Below, piece after piece: positions 33,589 to 45,607 of a stretch of DNA of 64,000 nucleotides. The number at the start of each line of letters is the position of its first letter. Within the stretch, counting starts at the first letter, position 1. The stretch spans positions 1 to 64,000 of the forward strand of contig JAHLKD010000084.1 of the NCBI GenBank assembly GCA_025526935.1, given 5' to 3'. The DNA is from Cladochytrium replicatum. Lineage: Eukaryota; Chytridiomycota; Chytridiomycetes; Cladochytriales; Cladochytriaceae. Under the pieces are notes generated by a model. It had not been told where the DNA came from. It saw only the letters and a list, made by a program, of their open reading frames with translations, and made no database searches. The position numbers and the translations under genes are program-made.

Positions 33589-35755
33589 GAAATGAAGTGT
33601 GAGGGAACGAATGAGAGACAGAAAGGAGAGAGAGTGTGTGTGTTGGTGTGATATGGTGTGAGGAAAAACGATTGGATGACTGGATAGAAACTGTATTGAG
33701 TTGGAGCAAATCCCGAGACAGTTGTGGGTTTTTGGGCAGTTCTCTTTTTATGAGTTTCTTGGGAAGACCAATGACATAGAAAATAGGGCCATTGTTTTTT
33801 GTTTTTGTTTTTTGGGAGGGGCGAACTTTTTTTTCGCCCTTCAGGATGTGGGGTGATATTCTGTTAACCTGCACGTCTTTTTTTCCTTTTTGTGTGTGTG
33901 CGGTTAGGTGCGTTTTGTGGGTGTATGTGGGTTTTCTCTCTCCGTGTTGGCATCCTATTCCCGTTTGACACTTTGGAAAATCTTGCAAAAAAGAAAGCCC
34001 TTTTAGTTTTTCTCCCCTCGCCAATTGCCTTTTAGGACTCCTTTTTTGTTATCCGCTCGAATTTAACACGAAATACCGTTGTCGCCCAAATGTAACCGGA
34101 CGGGATTGTTGTGAGAGAGCAAAATGGAGTTTGGCGCAATGCTCGAACCCTTTTTGGCACACCACCTCAACTCCCACGGCCGGTCCTCCTCAATATCAAA
34201 ATCATTGCTTGTTGACTACATAATAAAGTTCATAGCGCCGAAGGTTAAAATGCGGTGGTTTGTACGTTAATTACACTCTAATGGAGCTTCATTCTTCTTC
34301 ATACGGGTATCGAATGGACACTTCCTAAATGCTCAGAATATTAAAAATTTTATAGCAACTGTAAAAACTGAACACAGGCTATTCATTGCACAGCTTCCAG
34401 AGACAAGTTGGCAGCAAATAGCACAACATTGTCCTGCTCCTTGACTTGTTGTCGGCTTGCGGGACCCGTACCGTGTCCGCCCCCTGTAGCCGATTTGGTG
34501 GAGTGGTGGTGGACGGTAAAAATAAGTGGACTCTCTTTCAGCACCACGCACGACTCGTCGCGTGTGAAAAGTTTGAAAGAAAGAGGGGACCCGTTGTTAT
34601 CATTCCAGCAAACAAATCAGCAAACAAGAACATTGTAAGGTGGGATGATAGTCCGGCCAAAATGAAAAAGAAAACCCATTCAACAAACCAACAAAACAAA
34701 AATACCAGCCCATACAAAACACACACCTCAAGAATCAGAAAGCCCAAACCTGATCACAAACAACCGAAAATCCAAAACGACACACAAAAAAGAAAAGTTA
34801 AGGTCTGGGAAAAGAGCCAACAGTCAACACAATTCCAATCGGGCGAACAAAAAAAGTTGCCCGACCGACATGGGGATGGTTGAAAATTAAAAAGCTGGTA
34901 CCTAAAGAGGTTCATGAAAATTCAACATCGGTCCTGGGCTTGAAAGAGAAAGACAGTAAGAAGCGGATTGAGGGGTAAAGCGGGTGATTTCAAAAGCCTT
35001 TCCCTTCCAAAATGCTGTTTTGGGTTGTACCCACGGGAATGCCTGATAAAACGGTGTGTGGCGTGAATAAAGGGAGATAATGGGATTGGTTTTTGTTAGA
35101 CGAAATGCGGATGTAAAATTTGAAGTCTCCTCATGGAGATATAAAGGGAGGTATGGATCTCTGAAATGGGGGGTAGGATGTCAGAGGGTCCGCAGAAGGT
35201 GCAAGCGGTAAAGAGTGGTGACATCCTTCCAGAGAGTAAAACCGTCTTTGATTACCTTGCTCTCGGTTTCCAAACTGCCTTGTGAATGAACTCAAGAAGT
35301 GACGTCTGACAGGAAAGTAAGGTTCCGGAACAATATAGGAAGAAAAAGGGAGGAAGAAAATGAAGAAGCAACAATTTAACAGTATACATACAAAACGAAA
35401 AAAAGTTCGGGGGGTTTGTGGTTCTAAACAAAGGACCGGGGGAGAAAGTCAGGATGGAAAACCTAGACTGCAACAGTTAAGTCGGAATGAACGTTTTGAA
35501 AATCGGCCTTTTGTATGTGTATGGGTGAAGAGCATGTGTATGGGTTGAAGGCCGAAAAGGGGGGGCGGTAGAGATCCAAATCCTCATCAAGCTAAAAAGT
35601 TCAGTAGCAAAACGTGTACCAGCAGGAAATAAAACAAGGAAAAAGATCGAGATCTGTGTTGTTTTTGGTATGAATGAAGATGATGCGACGTTGTTAGGGG
35701 AAATAATGGGGAAAATCTAGACAATTGTCCAGCATTAAGTTGTGGCAACAACTTC
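33589..35755. other. Intergenic between convergent bHLH and helicase genes
   Basis: About 2.2 kb. It starts with a GT-rich 3' flank of the bHLH gene (33620-33920), then AT-rich sequence with A runs at 34660-34860. No coding frame resembles a known family. Long UTRs of the two convergent genes may account for part of it. Confidence 0.45.
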
Positions 35756-37246
35756 TTACGAAACGTAGAGAGCCTTGTCGATAACCTGTGGTATCGGTGC
35801 AATCTCTGTGCCCAATTCCTGCTCGATCCTGTACAAGTTGTACCGATCGTCGTAGGTGATCAAATTGATCGCCAGACCAAGGTGGCCGAAACGACCCGAA
35901 CGTCCGATCCTGTGCAGGTACGTCTCCGCATTCTTTGGGAAATCAAAGTTGATCACGACGTTGACCGCTTGGATATCGATACCACGAGCCCAAACGTCCG
36001 AGCACACGAGATGGCGGGTCTTACCGCTGCGGAAGTCGTGGAATACCCGGTTTCGGTGTGACTGAAGCATCTTGGCATGGATGTAGAAGCACGAGTAGCC
36101 CAGCTCTGTGATCTTCTTGGCCAGTAGCTCGACTCGTGATGTGGAATTACAGAAAATGATCGATTGATTGATTTGCAGCTGGAAGTACGTAATTAAATAA
36201 GTTGCGGAGCAGCGGAGGGGAGAAAGTTACCTTGGAAAACAGTGTGTTGAGACAGTGGACCTTCTGTCGCTCCTCCACGTATGCGTAGTATTGGGTCAAT
36301 CCTTTCAACGTCAGCTCGTCCATCAAGTTGATTTCATATGGATTTGCCATAAACTTGTCCTTGAATGCTTTGACCAGGATTGGGAATGTCGCACTGTACA
36401 ACAGCATTTGCGGCTTCTTGCTGTAAAAGTTGAGGAGCTGCTCAATAATGGGCTGGAACTCGGGAGAAAGGAGCTTGTCAGCTTCGTCCATCACCATGAA
36501 GCGAGCTCCGGAGAGATTCGCTATGCCCTTGCCCGCGAGATCGAGGACACGACCTGGTGTGGCGACGAGGATGTGTACTGAAATATTGTGCCATCAGCTC
36601 GGTCCCATTGGGCAAATTTTTTGTAGTACCTGTCTGACCCAGTCGCATAATATCGTCCTTGAGTGTGGTTCCTCCAGTTGTGACCATGACTTGACAGCTC
36701 GGCTTGTATTTGCATAGCGTTTTGGCGACTTGGGCAGTTTGAAGAGCCAATTCTCTTGTGGGAACCAATATGAGCGCTGGAAATAGATTTGCGTCAGGAG
36801 GGTTACGCCAAGAAATATTCACTTGTTTTTCAAACCTTGAATCTGGTTCCGGCCGACGTCCACACGATCAACGACTGGAATCAAAAAAGCAGCGGTTTTT
36901 CCGGTTCCGTTTTTTGCACGCGCAAGAACATCTCGCCCGCTCAGAATGATAGGAATACTTTCTTCTTGAATTGGACTGGGTGCCTCGAAACCCATCTCGA
37001 CTAGAGCCATTCCAACCTCGTTGGTGAGATAAAAGTCCTCGAAGCTGTTTCCTTTTGTTGCGGTGACATCGGTGGTCTTTTGTCGGAGATCTGGTGGTGG
37101 CGCTTTTACTTGAGAGCGCCATGATGCGTCGCTACGGAGAGAGTAATGGTTGGCAGAGATCTTAACTTTCATTTCGTGTTTCATATCTACCGAAGTTGCG
37201 TTTGTTCAAGCTGGGCGGCAAGTCCATTCATATCTGCAGTTGTCAT
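35756..37246 (-). CDS. DHH1: DEAD-box RNA helicase, Dhh1/DDX6 orthologue
   Basis: ATP-dependent RNA helicase of P-bodies that promotes decapping and represses translation. Five exons: 37191-37246, 36836-37131, 36630-36776, 36231-36577 and 35756-36178, introns 52-59 bases, giving 422 residues. DEAD-box motifs in order: Q motif ([13 protein letters not shown]), I (AKNGTGKT), Ia (PTRELALQ), GG, Ib (TPGRVLDL), II (DEAD), III (SAT), IV (IIFCN), V (RGIDIQAVN) and VI ([11 protein letters not shown]). The stretch [14 protein letters not shown] and the C-terminal [11 protein letters not shown] are diagnostic for the DDX6 branch. It lacks the long Gln/Pro-rich tail seen in yeast Dhh1. Confidence 0.95.
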
Positions 37247-38077
37247 TTTGAGATTTGAAAAAGAAACTAAGTGGAGTGGGTCACTATTATAAGACCAAAG
37301 TAAGCTTTAGCAAATAGGAAAAAGGTTTGAAACGCTGTCGTCCTTTTCCACTCACCTTGGATTTTTGAGCGCTGCGTTTGTAGAGGTTAAGCTGATGCTC
37401 TGAAGATAAGAACTGCATTAATCCGATCATTAGAGAGTGGCATACGGTATCCCACATACTTGTTGAGATCTCAAAGCTGAGGAAAAGATGCAGGTTTCCT
37501 TACAAAGAAAAGAACCAGAAGGATCGGAGGGAGCAACTGGTTGTTACCGGACTGGGTGAATACGATTGCTCAGTCACAAACAAGTGTTGGCTAAAGTGAA
37601 GGAAGGTGGTGTGGATTGTGCAAGTTTGTGCAACGGATTGGTAAGAGAAGCAGAGAGAGCAAGGAGAGATGGATTGTTCAGGATCCTATACTCTCGAAAG
37701 GGTGGGCTGGAACCGTTGGGGGTTGGGATAGAATTCCGACCCAGCCGAAGAGAGGCAGTCCACACTTGTTTTAGCGAATGAAGCAAGAGCACGAGATGGG
37801 CACGCCAGGTAGAGCCAAGACAGAGAGATTCAGGTTTGCAGTTGTGCAGAAGGGATGGGTTCCTTGGCTAGGTACTTTCTTTCTCTCTTTCTTGGGGAGT
37901 GAGTGAGCGATCTGGGGAGGCTTCACGGTGGGGTTTCAAGTTGACGAGCTGTTGCTAGTGGAGCAAAAAACGAATATGTCAAAGCCACTGAAAATGGGGT
38001 CGTCTCAAAGCCACTGGAGCAGATTCAGACAAAAATTTGTTTGTCTGCGAAAATCTTATTAATATGCCACTGGAAAA
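37247..38077. other. Intergenic, promoter of Dhh1 and 3' flank of the GH5 gene
   Basis: Contains the 5' flank of the Dhh1 gene. Possible 5'-UTR introns around 37260-37480 cannot be proved. No other gene seen. Confidence 0.45.
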
Positions 38078-40039
38078 TCATCCAGACAGAGTGGACTGCT
38101 TCGACCACGCAGAAGCAATTCCACCATCTTTTCCCAGCGCGCGCACCTGATAGACTACATTTGGCGTTCCACTCGCCACACCGCTGTCGATCCACATAGG
38201 TGCAAGATCGTCTCTCCATATCATCCCTGCACTCACATTCGCTGCGCTTACAAAAGTGCTCCCTCCATCGGTCGATCTACCTACTTCATAAACAAACGCA
38301 CCAGCTGATCCCGTCCATCTAAGCTGTCCGTTTTGCGCCGTCAAGATCACAGGCGCAGGCGTTGGGGCTGGCCATGGGATCTTCGAAGGGTCCAGATTTG
38401 AAGCTCGGTGTGCTGCATCCCTGAGCATAGCGACGTGGTTGATCCCGTTTGTTGGAACGCGATTTTCCAGCGCTCCATTGAATCCAGGCCAATGATACGA
38501 GTAAAACTCCCCAGATTCAAAGTGAGTGTAGAATCCGCCGTCGCGAGATTGGAATCGGAAGCTCCAGTACAGCGCACCGGAGATCGAGAGACTCCCAGCA
38601 ACAGACGACACTGCGCCGTCAGCCACAAAATTTGCAAGCTGAACTTCGATATTCGGATCCATGGCGAGCCCAAACTCCGTCGCGATAAACGCTTTTTGGT
38701 GCTGAGCAGCTGTACGTCCGTCCCGGGTTATTGAAGCGACGTATCCCTGACCCGAGTAGAAGTGGTTCGTAATGACGTCAATGTGGGGCGATGTGAGGGA
38801 CTCGATGGGCCATTTGTTGCCATTTTCGCCTCCCAAAACACCGTCGATGACGAGTTGTTTAACTTGGAGCGTCTGCTTCAGATACTCGGCAAGCTCTGAC
38901 ACCCATGAACCTGGAACGAAGAACCCTCCCCCAACACCATAATCTGCACTCCATCCGCCGAGCTCATTTCCTTTGCATTCTATAAGTTTACATACGGCTA
39001 GCGATGTTGCAAGAACTTTACCGAGCTGCCAACCGAAAACGGCAGGATCGTCGCCGTAGCGCAATCCATTAAATGTGTTGTTCCGATTCATAATGAATGC
39101 CACAAAACTCTGTATTTAGTTTTTTCCATGAGTGTTTTCAGCCATGCAGAAACTGGAAAACAATACCTTGAATTCTTCTGTTATTTCCCTATCACTAAAG
39201 AACGCTTTCTGTGCTTTAATGACAGTGGGGTATCTCCCCTCGGCAACACTTTTGGCCAACGTAAACGTTCCACCTGGGGGCCTTTGAATAGTTTCACAGA
39301 AAATTAGGCACTTGAACTCCAAGAAAGCTTCAACTCACCAGTTCCACATGTCGATCAGAGGAATTATTACACGAACACCTAAACTCCCCGCACGCGCAAT
39401 CACATAATCCAGCGCCCGAAACGCTCCATCTCCGTACATCCCACGGCCCTGATAATGCCGTGGACTCGCGCCATACGAAACACAGTACGTTCGCACCACC
39501 TTTCCACCCATCTGCGACACGGATGTGAGCGCATTGTCGATTTCAAACATGTTTGGAAAGACAAAATCCCCAAGTCTCTTTGCTTTTGCTTCGCTGTTGT
39601 GAGAGTTGCGGTCGATGATTCCAGTCAGGTCTGGCATGTTCACCGATACAAACTGAACCAGCGATCAGCACAGCAAAACCCAATTAGAGTATCTACATAC
39701 TCGGAAAAGATTCTTCACATCATACAAGAACCCCGTATTCGAGTCTCTTGTAATGAAAGACATGTTCGAAGGCGGAATCGTGATTCCTTGCCCATCAAAC
39801 ACAAAATCGTTTGTATTGGGATTCCACTGTGTAGCTCCCGAAGCTGTGCTTGTCCTCGGCCTTGTAAGAGCAACTGACAAGGCAATGATGACGGCAGAGA
39901 CCAACGTAACGAGCACCACAACCAGCTTCTTTCTTGTTGACCACTTCTTCAGCCAGGAGAGTTGGGTCTTCTTTCCTGAAGATGCCGGCTCGGGAGATAC
40001 TACAGAGGATCCTCCAACTGATTGCAGCTCATGTGTCAT
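38078..40039 (-). CDS. GH5-like glycoside hydrolase, type II membrane protein
   Basis: Five exons: 39701-40039, 39339-39652, 39167-39281, 39022-39109 and 38078-38970, 582 residues. The last intron (38971-39021) is 51 bases, a multiple of three with no stop, so it is easily mistaken for coding; removing it restores the acid/base segment GWQLGNELGG. A Ser/Lys-rich cytosolic tail precedes one membrane segment (LVVVLVTLVSAVIIALSVAL, about residues 38-57), then a TIM-barrel catalytic domain with VRTYCVS on strand 2, the NE pair as acid/base and a nucleophile Glu in FIATEFGL, and a C-terminal fibronectin-III-like domain of about 90 residues. Substrate is probably a beta-mannan or beta-glucan of the cell wall; family assignment beyond clan GH-A is tentative. 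Confidence 0.8.
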
Positions 40040-41862
40040 TGGATTGTGCTGAGCTGAACAGAAACATCTTTGTTTTATGAATTGGGTTTCCAAAATTTTT
40101 GCTTGAATTAATTTTTTTAGTCTGTGCTGCTGTGCCAACAACGGCCAACGCAATTTTGGACCCCATCAACCTGTGGAACTCTCAAAACTTCTTATCACAC
40201 ACTTCTCAATTCAAATATAAGAGGTGCAAACTGACCGCAAAAGCCGACTTTACAGACAGAAAATCGCAAACGGCACTTACAGTCCTTTCTTCTCGAGCGT
40301 GAAGGGATGTTCATGCAACACAACTTTTGATTGCTGACCGCATCCTCATAGAAAGCGTTCACATTCTCCTCCCAAATCTCCCCCAGAGATTCCAAGTCCA
40401 GTCGTCGCGAAAGGCTTCACACCAAGAAAGCCTTTTCTGAAGGCGACTTTCAAAAAGGTTCCCAACGGTTCAACCAACTGGAGCTTCCCTGTATATTTCG
40501 ACAATTTTTTCGACGCAGTAACCTTCACGAACGAAACCAGCCAGGTTTTCCACTGGAAAGAAATGATCTGCAAATTAACTGGATTACAGCATACGTCCAG
40601 ATGGTGCCAAGATTTGGATATCCACTGATTCTCAAGTTGATTCCCTTCGCACTGAAGAGTTTGATAATATTGCTCCACATTTCAATCCCTAGCTTGCGTC
40701 ACTGGAAAAGACAGCGCTGATATGACCAAAGACTCAGCATCTACTCGCTACTGGAGATATCATAGATATAATACCCATCTACCTATCTAACTCGACGAGA
40801 TCAACAACTCCACCAGGGTTCAGATCTCGACAGACATCAGAAATGACGTGGGGCTATTTCTCTGCTGGAGCCGCAAGTTCAAGTAGCTGTTGGTTGACTT
40901 TGTCTCACCGAGTGGCAATCTCACATGTGTGTGGTCCTCAACTGCGAAAACAGTTCATTAAACCAAAAACACATTTCTTTTCTCGGAACTTACATGGCAG
41001 CCTTTCCAAAATATTTCCAAGTGAAAGGGTGATGCTTTCAGATGAAAAGCCCTTGTTTGGTCTCCGCCGACGGCGTTGCAACGATGTCAGAAGACAAGAA
41101 CAACCTGAGTATAGACCACACCTGTAGGAGAGATAGTTATGAATTTTTTGAAGAGATAAAACTTTCGAACTATAGATAAAGCTGAAGGATCCAGCACTCT
41201 TACCCAAAGTTGAGCACCTTTAAAACCTTCTTCAATTGCTCCTCCGAGACACCTGAATAGTTTGGGGCACCCAATAGTTCGCGAGGAGATGACGTTGAAG
41301 ATTCAGCCTACTTACATTCCGCTGGATCCGCCTAGGCAAACTGTCAAATAATGTTTCGAGCTGCAATGACACCAACCGGAAGCACGTAAGGAACGTTTTT
41401 CGAGTTGGATTAAAGTTTCAAGAAGTTCCTTGAAAACAACTCACACCTTCTCTGAGTGAATAGTGCGGCCGTGATGCTGATCAGCACCGGTCGCAGTCCA
41501 ATTCGCTGCAGCGGCGGCATCAAACGCTGCCTGATTTCACAAAGTCTTCTTTTTTCGACCACTGGTTACCCATTCTATTCCGCTCCTTTGTGGTCTACAC
41601 ACCACTGCCAAATATGCCCAGGGTTTGTGTTTGTAAACTTTCACGACCGTGGTCCGGTGTACATGAAAGCCCACACAACCGAACAAACGCACATAGGTGT
41701 AACAAAATTTCATGATTCCTCGAATCTTTTAGCGAAAAGCGCCTCTATTTTATTGGCTTATGAAACAAAAGTGGGTCGATCTGTGGTCCTTTCCTTCTAA
41801 CATGAATTGCAAAAGCCAGACATTGGGCAAGTTTCAGTGTGGGTGGAGTTTAGTTTTTCCAT
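40040..41862. other. Intergenic, no supported gene
   Basis: About 1.8 kb between two minus-strand genes. A minus-strand frame at 40346-40678 (110 residues) has some protein-like stretches and a GTATGC donor within it, but no recognisable domain. The remainder shows only short frames. It includes the promoter of the GH5 gene. Confidence 0.4.
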
Positions 41863-44800
41863 CTATGCAGAAGTAGCAGACTGCTTCTTGGCGGAGCGCA
41901 TCCGGTATGCAACGACGCCTCCGACCAAGAGCGCACATCCAGCGACCGCTCCAGCGATGGACGCGCCGATGACAACTGTGTTCGCTACAGACTGGGATCC
42001 AGAGCTAAGGTACTGCGCGTTGTGGCTGGGAGTCGATTCGTCCCCGTAGCCAGTGGGAGTCGAGTCGCCACCTTCGAGCGCGCTCGGGGTGCCATCCGAT
42101 TCGTGCGCGCACGGGGTGCTAGGAGCATCTTCGCCGTTCACCTGGGGAGCAGTCTCATAGGCCCCTGGGGTTGGAGTGGTTGCGACTGTGGACTCGTCGC
42201 ACGGGGTTGAGGCAGCGTCAGATGCGCCAGGTGTGCCCGATATGACATCAGTGTATGTACCGCTGCGAGTGGGATAGCCAGGCTCGCTGGTGGGCGGGGT
42301 GGCTGTAGTGGTAGTGCAAGGAGTGCTGCTTGCAGAAGATCCGTCGACGCTCACAGTCTTGGTTGCAGTGGCGGTGGCAACAGTGGTTGATGGTTTGGGG
42401 GGAACGGCGACGTTCAATGGCGCATCGAGACGAATCTTGACAAATTCGTTGTCATCGATCTTCTGGGAACCAACGTGGCGACCAATCTACGATATTGGAA
42501 CAGCATTTAGCAAATCGATGTGCTTTTAAGAAACCCGTGAATAGTTTACCGAAAAGGGGTAGTTGTTGTCCATCGTAATGAGAACGGTGTAGGCGTCGAG
42601 AACGTATACTCCCTCGATGGTGTTGAAGGGCATGGCGTAAGGGTTGCCGAGACCGAGGTCACCTTGCTGAACAGGAACAAGGTTGGTGCCACGGCTAGAG
42701 ATTCCGTCGGGGTCAGCGATGTTCATTTCGTCAATCAAGAGCTTCTTCTGGACTGGACCACCCACGGTGATGTTCATGTCGATCTGGAACACCTGTTTGG
42801 GGGACTTAACATTTGTTTGCATGCAATATTCACATTTTTGCCTCACCTGCTTGAAGGAGCCAGCAATGACTCCCTGAGCACCGTTGCGTTCCAAAACAAG
42901 ACCTTGGTTGTCGTTGTACATGTAGAAGTCACCAATGTTGGTTCCGTTCGCTTCCAGGCGGTAGGTGAAAGTTTTTCCAGTGTACTTCTTGGCAACCGTG
43001 TCGAACTACAAACGCAATTCCATTTAACTCAGGTACTTTTGTAGGCCCATCCTACCGATTCTTACCTCGTGGATACGGAGGGTACCAGCTGGTTCGCCAG
43101 CGAGAGTACCTTCCAAAAGAGGGTAAAGCACCTTCTTGTCAACGGACGAGCCCATTCCCTCGAATCCGTTCGAGCGGGGAATCTTGCTCGGGTTGGTGCT
43201 GACGGTGACGCGGTAGGGCCAGTACAAACCGTTCATCCACTCGTTGGCATTGTTGGGACCAGTCGGCTTCATAGTTCCATCGCTCATAAGGTAGACAGTC
43301 TGAATGGACGGGTACTTCTCCTGCACATACTTCAAGGTGCGGAAATCGAAACTTTGGATGGTAGCACGGTCAGTCATGCCATTGGCGACGATGACGCTGG
43401 CAAGAAGCTCGGCGAAAGGAGCAGGGGCGACGGTCGCGTCGGGGTTGGTGGGGAAGACCTTGGTTTCGATGTTGAAGCGAGCCTTCTCTGCGGTCTTTGC
43501 ACGCTTAACGGCGTCAGGTGCGCTGGATCCTGCACCCGTGGTGTAGTATTCTTTGTAAAACTTGACAAAGTCGAAAAGAAGCTCAGGGGTTGGCATGATG
43601 TAGGGGTGAGCAAGACCCTTGGCGGCAGCAAAAGCAACAGCGACTGGTGAGAGGCTAGTGTCGTTTTTTTGGGTAGGGAACGCCGCGGGCTGGACGTCGC
43701 AGATGTAAGTCGACTGGATTTCTGCCAAAGTGAAGTTCTTGATCAAGATAGGGGTGCTGGGCCATGCACCGCCATCCTTACGTCTGCAAACACTAATCAC
43801 AACAATTTTCAGCACAGATTCGATTGGATATTAAGTTGGGAAAGACTAACGTGGGCTCGACGGTGGGGTTATGTGAAATGACCAACTTTCCATCCTTGGT
43901 CACACCAGTGTCTGTTTCAATGGTTGCCATCAAGTTGTCCATGGAAACTTCGAAAGCGGGGAGCGTGTTCTTTAATAGTAAGCAAGCTCTGAATTTAGTT
44001 GTATGTCAGCGGGAAAGGAATTTGTTCTAACCTCAGGACGCAGAGCGCGACCTCCACGGTGACCCTTGAAGAGAAACCTCAGGCTCACTTTCATGGAAGC
44101 GACATCAGACGACTCACCTGGGCATCGAACCGAGTGACGTTGGTAAGTCCGTCCGCGTTGAGATAGTCCCCAGGAGTTCCATCCTTGTTTGCGTCAAACT
44201 CCTTCAAGGCTTGGTAGAGCAGCGAAGGGTCGTCGGAGATAATACCCTGGACTCCCGCCGCCAAAAGTTCAAGAATCTTTGCTTTGTCGTTGACTGTCCA
44301 CGTCACAATGCGGTAGCCCGCTGCGTTCAAGAGCGAAATAGAGTGGACGTCCGAAGCCGCACCCGTGCCATTACGGCTAGGGTCCGCATTGGGGTTCGAT
44401 CCGGTGTATTTCAAGTTAACATAAGTGGGCGAGAAGACGGGGGAAACCTTTGCGCCGAAAGAGAAGGCGTGCGCACGGTGGGCGTTGAGAACACGAATTG
44501 CAGAGGATTCTTCGTTGAAAGGCGACTGGGGGGAACGGACGTCAGGGCCGGGGAGATTGGTAAGGTTGAAGTCGGGAAGAATGTAGGGCGCTTCCAAAAG
44601 CTTTCCATCAGCTGAGAAGTGGAGCAGGAAAGGGCCGAACTCTTCTCCGATCCAGAGAGTTCCGTCATTAGCACGGACAATGGACTCAGGATCAAAGTCC
44701 GAGCCGGTGAGGAGACGGCTAGAGGTGAACTCGTTGGTGATGGCGAAGGGAACCTTCCTGTCCGGATCAGCCAGGCCGATGTAGCCTACAAACAGCTCAA

Positions 44801-45307
44801 CTTTTGGTTTGGAGTGAAGGGCGACGATCGCTTACCTAAGACCTCAACATCACCGGTGCCGCTGGTGGCGTTGCGCCAATTCGATTTTGTCTTGATGATG
44901 CGAAGCTCAAAATCATCCGAGGTCTCAATCGCTGCAAGACGGCGATCAGTTAAAAACCAAAATTTTCATGTCCAAACTCAAATGAGCACAGCTTACAGCC
45001 GTATCCGTTGTCCTCCAAGTTCAGGAAAGTCTCCCCATCGTCGAAAAGAGGAATGACGCCAGAAAAACCCTGTGTGAAAGGTTTGGTAAGATGATTGAAA
45101 TCTCCATAATTCCCTCGCACGTATATTACTAACCTGCACAGGCTGCTTGTTGATGAAAGGAACTTGTACCCCTCCATTCGGGACAATGTATTTTCCAGAT
45201 GTAACTCCAGGAAGGAAAGACTCTGCCTGCAGTACCGAACGACCCACCAAAGTGGGGACAGCATGCGCGACAGCAGCAAACGCCAACACGATACTTGTGG
45301 AGATCAT
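41863..45307 (-). CDS. Secreted phytase-like/glycerophosphodiester phosphodiesterase protein with C-terminal anchor
   Basis: Ten exons (45134-45307, 44997-45069, 44836-44931, 44118-44785, 44032-44064, 43851-43969, 43066-43783, 42847-43005, 42550-42792, 41863-42486), nine introns of 50-67 bases, 968 residues. A signal peptide ([16 protein letters not shown]) is followed by a first half of an esterase-like phytase propeller ([13 protein letters not shown]). A GDPD module comes next in unusual order: a C-terminal-type GDPD segment ([21 protein letters not shown]) precedes the N-terminal catalytic segment ([27 protein letters not shown]). The second phytase-like half follows ([27 protein letters not shown]). 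A Thr/Ser/Pro-rich stalk and one membrane helix ([20 protein letters not shown]) end the protein. Likely cleaves glycerophosphodiesters or other phosphate esters at the cell surface. Confidence 0.82.
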
Positions 45308-45607
45308 TGTGTTCCTCAAATCGGGGAATAGGGGGATTTGAGCAATTCTGGCATCTTTTTAGGTTAGTTGTGGAAGAACTGAGCTGCGTGGGGGCTTCTT
45401 CCTCTTTGCCATACATTGGAGCATGCATCAACTCTCATATTTTGCACGCGAGACAAATTTTCGTGTTATAAAAATTTGGGTCGTTTTTCTCGAACCCAAA
45501 AAACAAACCGCTTCGCATTCTCGGCGCCAAATTGTGTGGGGGAAGCAGCAACTTGCAGGAGCATCCACAAGACCAGCATTTCTATTTTGAGACTAATCTT
45601 GAAAGAA

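Noticed and set aside
32915-34024. 369-residue minus-strand frame
   Set aside because: Antisense to the bHLH exons; composition mirrors the opposite-strand codons and lacks domains.
34130-34170. tRNA-like B box (GGGTTCGAGC on the minus strand)
   Set aside because: No matching A box or cloverleaf at the right spacing.
40346-40678. Small minus-strand gene upstream of the GH5 gene
   Set aside because: No domain, no convincing exon partner; kept only as a remark in the intergenic entry.
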